Shown piece after piece: positions 1 through 5,025 of a DNA stretch of 7,634 bases. Under the pieces are notes generated by a model, which ran no database searches, was not told where the DNA came from, and worked only from the letters and a program-made list of their open reading frames with translations. Origin of the DNA: Christensenella sp. UBA1260 (lineage in GTDB: Bacteria > Bacillota > Clostridia > Christensenellales > CAG-917). Made by a program: the position numbers and the translations under genes. The DNA lies in assembly GCA_002308155.1 (NCBI GenBank), contig DBVQ01000088.1:1-7634 (forward strand), in the 5' to 3' direction. Each line of letters starts with the position of its first letter. Position 1 is the stretch's first letter.

Positions 1-84
1 TGATAAATTATTCGCATATAGCGGGGAAGGCTAATCTTTTTTGCTATAGAAAAATCCGTATATTCTATTTTGGAGGAATAAAAC
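1..84 (+). promoter_or_regulatory. oppA leader with ribosome-binding site
   Basis: This is the non-coding stretch ahead of oppA. A clear Shine-Dalgarno core, GGAGG at 72-76, sits 8 bases before the ATG at 85 and fixes the oppA start. The region is A/T-rich and contains a T run at 37-42, but I see no convincing -35/-10 pair. The best -10-like words are TATAGA at 45-50 (preceded by TG) and TATTCT at 61-66, and neither has a good partner at 16-18 bases. The operon promoter may therefore lie further upstream, outside the window. Confidence refers to the ribosome-binding site, not to a promoter. Confidence 0.8.
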
Positions 85-2211
85 ATGAAGAAAAAACTTA
101 TCATCAGTTTGATCGCAGTTGTTCTTGTTTTGTCAGTAGGCATTGGCGTTTTCGCAGCTTGCAACAAGAAAGAAGAAAACAATGAACTTCCGGTTAAAGC
201 GTACGAGGTTAAGTCCTATGATGATGCTTATGAAGCTGTTCTCGGTGATTTCGCAGATGCACTTGCATTGGCAAAAACCAAGATAGACACAAATGAAAGA
301 TATGCATATATGGCACTCGCAGAAGCAAAATTTCTCGAAGCTGGCGCATACCTTCCAACAACATCTCAAGGCGGCTCCTATGCCCTTAGCAGACTTATCC
401 CATACTCTGTGTCTCCAGTTTTGTTCGGCAACGACAGCAACCGTATGTATACATCAGTTGTCGCCGACAAGCTTATTTCAGCAGCCGATCGTGCAGCATT
501 GAAGGCACTCTATGCTGAGAAAAAGGGCACAGGCACTTATCTTGCAGCGGCAAAGGCATACCTCACTGGCCATGGTTATTCACTTGCTAATGAGCGTAGA
601 GTTGCTTACAGCGAAGAACCACAAACTTGGGATATCACCGACACATTCCGTACAGTTGACGCAGAAGCAATCGTCCAAACATACGACGGACTTGTTATGT
701 ACGATGTCGAAGGCGTTTTGCAACCAGCTCTTGCAGAAGCACTCCCAGAAATTTCTGAAGATGGCAAGACATACACATTCCACATTAAACATGGTATCAA
801 GTGGGTCAACCAATCTGGTCAAGAAGTTGCAGAAGTCACAGCAAACGACTGGGTGTATGGTATGGAGAGAATCCTTAAAAACGGCGAAAGCTCAAGCTTG
901 GTCACAGACCTCATTGTCGGTGCAGATAATTTTGCAAATGCAAAGACAACAGATTTCGCTACAGTCGGCGTAAAAGCAATTGACAATTATACTTTGGAGT
1001 ATAAGCTCATCAATGCTTGCCCATACTTCATCACACTCTTCACTTACAACCCATTTGCTCCTGTGTACAAAACTTATGCAGTACAACAAGGTGAAGATTA
1101 TGGTAAAGATGAGGCTCACATCTTGTACAATGGTCCATACATTGTCAAGAACGTGACAAAAGAGTCAAAGATGGTGTTCGAGAAGAACGCAGCTTATTGG
1201 AATGCATCCGCAATCAACGTTGACAAACTCACATGGGTTTGCTATCCAACGAACGATGACCCGAAGGCAACTTACAATGATTTGGTTCACAATGACAAGA
1301 TTGATGCAGCAAGCCTCAACTTGACAACAATTGAACTTGCAAAGGCAGAAAAGCTTTCAGGCGAAAACGAAACCATTTTCAACAAGTATGTCTATATCAG
1401 TGAAACAGACGCAACAGCATTCGGTTTCTTCTTCAACGTGAACCGTCAATCATATTCAACAGATGGCTATGAAGAATTGACATCCAAGAAGACAGAAAAC
1501 CAAAAGAACCTTGCAAGATGGGCACTTGGCAACAAGAACTTCCGTTTGGCATTCTCACGTGCAATTGACCGTGCTGCATACAACGCAGTTGCTGCTGGCG
1601 AAGATTTGAAGGAAAAGAACCTCCAGAACATGTATACACCAGGCACATTCGTTCAATTGAGTGCTGATGTTGAAGTTGAAATCAACGGCATCAAGACAAC
1701 GTTTAAAGCAGGCACATACTATGGTGAAATCGCTCAAGCACAAATCAATGCTGACCTTGGTGCAGATGCTCCACAAATTTGGAACCCAGAAGCAGATGGT
1801 GGCATCGGTTCTTCCGGCGGCTATGATGGCTGGTACAATGAAGCAGTTGCAAAGAAATATCTCAACATTGCAATCGCAGAACTTGCAGAAGAAGGCATCA
1901 CAGTCAACAAAGAGAACCCAATTCACCTTGAGTACGTCCTCAACGGTGCAAACGCAAACCATGTCGCAAGAGCTCAAGCTGTTAAACAAAACCTCGAAAG
2001 AGTGTTTGATAGCAAAGTTATCATCGACCTTGTTGAAACATCAAGCAAAGGACGTTTGGAATGCGGTTACTATCAAAACGAAGGTAGCCAATGCAACTAC
2101 GACGTTTATGACGTCTCCGGTTGGGGCCCAGACTACGGCGATCCTGCAACATACCTCAACACAATGATGGCAGAGACCGGCGATATGATCAAGATGACAG
2201 GTTTGTATTAA
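85..2211 (+). CDS. oppA: Peptide ABC transporter substrate-binding lipoprotein, apparently circularly permuted
   Basis: This is the extracytoplasmic peptide receptor of an Opp/Dpp importer (SBP_bac_5 family). It has a lipoprotein signal peptide: KKK, a hydrophobic core at residues 5-23, and a lipobox ending F-A-A-C with the lipidated Cys26 (Phe at -3 is unusual). The family core runs from about residue 170 (RVAYSEEPQTWDITDTF) through YDGLVMYD (200-207), the TYTFHIKHGIKW strand (229-240), NGPYIV (349-354) and AFSRAIDR (489-496). It ends with W680-G-P-D683-Y-G-D-P687, equivalent to the W-x-x-D-Y-x-x-P of E. coli OppA, whose Asp binds the peptide amino terminus. Only 21 residues follow P687, where family members usually have about 100. 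The missing part appears at residues 45-128 (DAYEAVL, ERYAYMALAEAKFL, LPTTSQGGSYALSRLIPYS), matching the usual C-terminal segment. At 708 residues it exceeds the usual 530-600. A peptide substrate is inferred from family and operon. Confidence 0.93.
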   Translation: MKKKLIISLIAVVLVLSVGIGVFAACNKKEENNELPVKAYEVKSYDDAYEAVLGDFADALALAKTKIDTNERYAYMALAEAKFLEAGAYLPTTSQGGSYALSRLIPYSVSPVLFGNDSNRMYTSVVADKLISAADRAALKALYAEKKGTGTYLAAAKAYLTGHGYSLANERRVAYSEEPQTWDITDTFRTVDAEAIVQTYDGLVMYDVEGVLQPALAEALPEISEDGKTYTFHIKHGIKWVNQSGQEVAEVTANDWVYGMERILKNGESSSLVTDLIVGADNFANAKTTDFATVGVKAIDNYTLEYKLINACPYFITLFTYNPFAPVYKTYAVQQGEDYGKDEAHILYNGPYIVKNVTKESKMVFEKNAAYWNASAINVDKLTWVCYPTNDDPKATYNDLVHNDKIDAASLNLTTIELAKAEKLSGENETIFNKYVYISETDATAFGFFFNVNRQSYSTDGYEELTSKKTENQKNLARWALGNKNFRLAFSRAIDRAAYNAVAAGEDLKEKNLQNMYTPGTFVQLSADVEVEINGIKTTFKAGTYYGEIAQAQINADLGADAPQIWNPEADGGIGSSGGYDGWYNEAVAKKYLNIAIAELAEEGITVNKENPIHLEYVLNGANANHVARAQAVKQNLERVFDSKVIIDLVETSSKGRLECGYYQNEGSQCNYDVYDVSGWGPDYGDPATYLNTMMAETGDMIKMTGLY

Positions 2212-2243
2212 TCCAAATCATTCTTGATACAAATTGATTAACA

Positions 2244-2276
2244 TTCTTGGTTGCCTGCTTTGCGGGCGACCAAGAA
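2244..2276 (+). promoter_or_regulatory. Long intergenic hairpin after oppA (no T run)
   Basis: The arms 2244-2258 and 2262-2276 form an uninterrupted 15-bp stem with two G-U wobbles and a TTT loop. No T run follows on either strand (the next plus-strand bases are CAAACAAAC), so it is not a standard intrinsic terminator. It begins 32 bases after the oppA stop. The likely role, by inference, is to protect the 3' end of oppA mRNA from exonucleases or to act as a processing barrier, as intergenic hairpins do downstream of binding-protein genes in other importer operons. Confidence 0.75.
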
Positions 2277-2288
2277 CAAACAAACATT

Positions 2289-2336
2289 AAAACAGAATGG
2301 GGGAAGTGGAGAGCTCCACTTCCTTGTTCTGTTTTT
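2289..2336 (+). terminator. Intrinsic terminator-like hairpin between oppA and oppB
   Basis: The core stem pairs 2302-2310 (GGAAGTGGA) with 2315-2323 (TCCACTTCC) around a GAGC loop, and two G-U pairs extend it. After a small internal bulge, AAAACAGAA at 2289-2297 pairs with TTCTGTTTT at 2327-2335. The stem runs into the T run 2332-2336. The T run is short and the operon continues, so partial termination is the likely outcome, lowering oppBCDF relative to oppA. The A run on the 5' side makes the structure symmetrical, so it could also stop minus-strand transcripts, although no minus-strand gene is visible. Confidence 0.75.
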
Positions 2337-2344
2337 AGACTAAC

Positions 2345-2351
2345 AAAAAGG
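2345..2351 (+). promoter_or_regulatory. oppB ribosome-binding site
   Basis: AAAAAGG lies 7 bases before the oppB ATG at 2359. It is weaker than the GGAGG-type sites of oppA and oppD and lies 9 bases after the terminator-like T run, so transcripts that read through present this site immediately downstream of the hairpin. Confidence 0.6.
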
Positions 2352-2358
2352 TTTTATT

Positions 2359-3960
2359 ATGGGAAAATATCTCGTAAAAAGATTGATACGCGGACTTATT
2401 TCGCTTGTATTCGTCGTTGCCGTCATTATGATTTTGGTCTATTCACTTATAGATAGAATGGACATCTTTGCCGGCGATCCGCAGATGTCAAAAAAAATAT
2501 CCAATGCAAAAACCGTCTACATGTACGAGAGATGGGAGGATTTTGGATACGTTGATTATATTACGTATACTGAATATCTTGATTTGCTTGTAAATGATGG
2601 AGAGTTGGATGCTTCACAGCGTACTGATGCCTCTCAAATTGGCCAAAAGAGCAGTCAAGACAGCGACTTGGTCAAAAAGTATGTGGCAAAGTTTGAAGCA
2701 TATTGTGAGGCCAATGGTTATACTGTTATGCGCCTTGATGCAGATGTCAAGAAAATCTTGAAAGGCGGCCAACAACGACTTTTTGCCTATAAAGACGTGC
2801 CAATGCTCACTCGCTTGTGGAGATTCTTCACAGGTATTTTGGAAATTGACACAATTCATTACGTAGAAAATGACGAAGATTTGGTCGTAAGGCAAGAGGA
2901 CGGCAGTTATGTCCAAGCCGAACGTGGCCTGACCTTCACGTTCTATGACCCAGCATATGGCGGGAAAAAGTTCTCTCCTGCTATTATGGGCAGAGGAACA
3001 AAACATAAATATTTGTTGTATTTCGACAACAAATTCCCTTATATCCATCAAAATGTAGTAAAGCTTCATCTTGGCGAATCTTTTTCAAAAAATAAGGGAG
3101 TAGATGTTGCAGACACCTTGACACAAGCACAAGGCACAATTGATGAGCGTGACGTGGTTTATCCAACCGGAGTTGTTGAGCAATCGGCAGAAGATTTGCA
3201 TACAGCAAAATTTACAGCGAATGTGGATTTGGAAGACAACTTTATTTCAAAATATTTTATTGATAAATATGTAAACGTTACAACTGCAAAGAAGTCAATG
3301 TCCAAGATTGCATTCTCATTCATTATTGGCATTTTGTCAGCAATTTTCGCTTATGTTCTTGGCGTACCTGCAGGTATTGCAATGGCAAGACACAAGGGCA
3401 AACTGTACGACAAGCTTTCGACGGCATACATTGTCTTCATCATGGCTGTTCCATCTCTTGTCTATATCTTCATCTTCCGTGCCATAGGTATGGCAGCCAA
3501 ATTGCCTGGCAGGTTTGATATTGACAACAATAGCCTTTTGCAATACATTTTGCCAATTGTATCACTTGCGCTCCCATCAATTGCAGGACTTATGCAGTGG
3601 TTGCGCAGATTTATGATTGACCAGATGAACAGCGACTATGTCAAATTTGCTCGTTCCGGCGGTATGTCAGAGCGTGGCATCTTCTCACGACATATCTTCA
3701 AGAATGCATTTATTCCGCTTGTGCGTGCAATCCCGGGTACGATCCTTACCGCACTCATTGGTGGTTTTATCACAGAAACAGTTTATTCTGTTCCGGGCAC
3801 AGGCCGTATGCTTACCGAAGCTATCAATGTCAAAGATAATGCAGTTATAGTCGGTTTGGCGGGATTCTATGCATTGTTGTCAATTTTATCAGTCATCTTT
3901 GGTGATATATTGATGGCTATGGTGGATCCGAGGATTTCCTTCTCGGATAAAGCGAGGTAG
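2359..3960 (+). CDS. oppB: Peptide ABC transporter permease OppB with large extracytoplasmic insert
   Basis: This is one of the two membrane subunits forming the peptide channel. It opens with M-G-K-Y-L-V-K-R-L-I-R, typical of OppB/DppB, followed by membrane helix 1 at about 10-30. The remaining membrane segments lie near 315-341, 355-376, 394-412, 457-475 and 494-520, giving the usual six. The EAA coupling loop spans 427-453 (YVKFARSGG to NAFIP, invariant Gly435), which docks on an ATPase subunit. The C-terminal DPRI (523-526) is also typical. Length is 533 residues against about 300-340 for ordinary OppB. The excess lies between helices 1 and 2, residues about 36-308, which should face outside. 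Part of this insert (GTKHKYLLYFDNKFPYIHQN, 213-232) resembles, from memory, a conserved stretch in enlarged Gram-positive OppB proteins. Start chosen by the AAAAAGG site and the conserved N-terminus. Confidence 0.93.
   Translation: MGKYLVKRLIRGLISLVFVVAVIMILVYSLIDRMDIFAGDPQMSKKISNAKTVYMYERWEDFGYVDYITYTEYLDLLVNDGELDASQRTDASQIGQKSSQDSDLVKKYVAKFEAYCEANGYTVMRLDADVKKILKGGQQRLFAYKDVPMLTRLWRFFTGILEIDTIHYVENDEDLVVRQEDGSYVQAERGLTFTFYDPAYGGKKFSPAIMGRGTKHKYLLYFDNKFPYIHQNVVKLHLGESFSKNKGVDVADTLTQAQGTIDERDVVYPTGVVEQSAEDLHTAKFTANVDLEDNFISKYFIDKYVNVTTAKKSMSKIAFSFIIGILSAIFAYVLGVPAGIAMARHKGKLYDKLSTAYIVFIMAVPSLVYIFIFRAIGMAAKLPGRFDIDNNSLLQYILPIVSLALPSIAGLMQWLRRFMIDQMNSDYVKFARSGGMSERGIFSRHIFKNAFIPLVRAIPGTILTALIGGFITETVYSVPGTGRMLTEAINVKDNAVIVGLAGFYALLSILSVIFGDILMAMVDPRISFSDKAR
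3954..3958 (+). promoter_or_regulatory. oppC ribosome-binding site inside the oppB stop region
   Basis: GAGGT lies 5 bases before the oppC ATG at 3964 and overlaps the first base of the oppB TAG stop (3958-3960). Ribosomes ending oppB therefore finish on top of the oppC start, which suggests translational coupling and matched amounts of the two permease subunits. Confidence 0.6.
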
Positions 3961-3963
3961 TTT

Positions 3964-5013
3964 ATGAAAAAAGATGAATTGAAACTATACAATGAATATT
4001 CTGCCGGCGCAAGCATTTTTGCAACAAATGAAAAACAACTTGAAGTTGATGCTTTGAACTTGTCAAACGAAGAGCTCTTTGCGCATCAAGACAACAATGA
4101 ACTTGAGTCTGAAAAGATCACAGCTCCACGTTATTCCTATTGGAGATCTGTGTTTAGAGTATTCTTCAAAAGAAAGATCAATATTTTCTTTTTGGGCATG
4201 TTGGGACTTATCATTGTCATAGCATATATCTATCCGCTTATAATCGGATATGACTCCAAAGTTGATCCATATGTCAACGTTCTTGACCATTCTAAATGGA
4301 ACTTGATGCCAAGCGAAGCAATTTCACGATTTGGATTCAGTTTGCATTGGCTGTTCGGTACAGGTACAAACGGACAAGCAACATTTGACTATGTATGGTA
4401 TGGCAGTAGCATTTCCATTTCATTGGCATTTGTTTGCGCTGCAATCAATATTGTCGTTGGTGTAGCCCTCGGAGCTGTTTGGGGATATTCAAAGAAGTTT
4501 GATGTCTTCATGACTGAGATTTTCAACGTCGTCGGCAACGTGCCTTACGTGCTTATCGTCACCGTACTTGTTCTTATTTTGACGGCAAGTTTTTGGACGA
4601 TGGTCTTTGCGCTTACGATAACAGGTTGGCTTGGTATTGCGTTCTTTATAAGAACGCAGGTCATCATCATTCGTGATAGAGAGTACAACCTCGCATCACG
4701 TTGTCTTGGCACCAACATGTTCAGAATTGCAATCAAGAACATACTTCCGTTTATGACCAGCGTCATCGTCATGTTGCTTGCAACAGAAATCCCATCCTAT
4801 ATCTCTTTTGAAGTTTATCTCTCATATATCGGTATAGGTATGCACGAGATGTCACTTGGTAGAATCATCCAAGAAGGACAAAAGGTTATGTCTCTTCCGG
4901 GACAACAGATTCAATTCTGGGCACCTGTTACCGTGTCTGCCATCATCACGATCGTCTTGTACGTCGTTGGTCAAAACCTCGGCGATGCATCCGATCCGCG
5001 TACACATATGTAA
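3964..5013 (+). CDS. oppC: Peptide ABC transporter permease OppC
   Basis: This is the second membrane subunit of the importer, pairing with OppB to form the channel. A polar cytoplasmic N-terminus of about 70 residues precedes the OppC-type entry motif YWRSVFRVFFKRK (59-71) and membrane helix 1 (73-95). An extracytoplasmic loop with LFGTGTNGQATFDYVWYGSSIS (130-151) is a diverged form of the family's L-G-T-D-x-x-G-R-D motif, with the Asp and Arg replaced. Further hydrophobic segments lie near 147-173, 191-230, 262-280 and 319-338. The EAA loop is at 241-262 (YNLASRCLG to NILP, Gly249). The C-terminus has the typical GQNLGDASDPR (336-346). Length, 349 residues, is slightly above average because of the N-terminal tail. 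It starts 3 bases after the oppB stop with GAGGT ahead of it. Confidence 0.93.
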   Translation: MKKDELKLYNEYSAGASIFATNEKQLEVDALNLSNEELFAHQDNNELESEKITAPRYSYWRSVFRVFFKRKINIFFLGMLGLIIVIAYIYPLIIGYDSKVDPYVNVLDHSKWNLMPSEAISRFGFSLHWLFGTGTNGQATFDYVWYGSSISISLAFVCAAINIVVGVALGAVWGYSKKFDVFMTEIFNVVGNVPYVLIVTVLVLILTASFWTMVFALTITGWLGIAFFIRTQVIIIRDREYNLASRCLGTNMFRIAIKNILPFMTSVIVMLLATEIPSYISFEVYLSYIGIGMHEMSLGRIIQEGQKVMSLPGQQIQFWAPVTVSAIITIVLYVVGQNLGDASDPRTHM

Positions 5014-5019
5014 GGAGGG
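5012..5019 (+). promoter_or_regulatory. oppD ribosome-binding site overlapping the oppC stop
   Basis: AAGGAGGG starts within the TAA stop of oppC (5011-5013) and ends 6 bases before the oppD ATG at 5026. It is the strongest Shine-Dalgarno match in the window and fixes the start of the unusual charged N-terminus of OppD. Confidence 0.85.
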
Positions 5020-5025
5020 ACAAAT

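Noticed and set aside
11..42. Possible terminator of an upstream gene: TTCGC at 11-15 against GCGGG at 21-25, with a T run at 37-42.
   Set aside because: The stem is five pairs with two wobbles, and the T run is more than ten bases away.
41..66. Candidate oppA promoter: TTGCTA at 41-46 with TATTCT at 61-66, or an extended -10 TGCTATAGA at 42-50.
   Set aside because: The first pair has a 14-base spacer and would start transcription on the ribosome-binding site. The second lacks any -35-like word and differs from TATAAT at two positions, including the conserved last T.
512..973. Open frames overlapping oppA in the other plus frames (also 1661-2167).
   Set aside because: They are Gln/Thr/Ser-rich out-of-frame readings of the strongly biased oppA codons (GCA, ACA, CAA) with no family resemblance.
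2244..2276. First intergenic hairpin as an intrinsic terminator.
   Set aside because: No T run follows it on either strand, so it is kept as a stabilising or processing structure instead.
2209..2358. A frameshift or premature stop that cut off the OppA C-terminus, with the rest downstream.
   Set aside because: None of the three frames after 2211 encodes the missing C-terminal segment. A matching segment is found at residues 45-128 instead.
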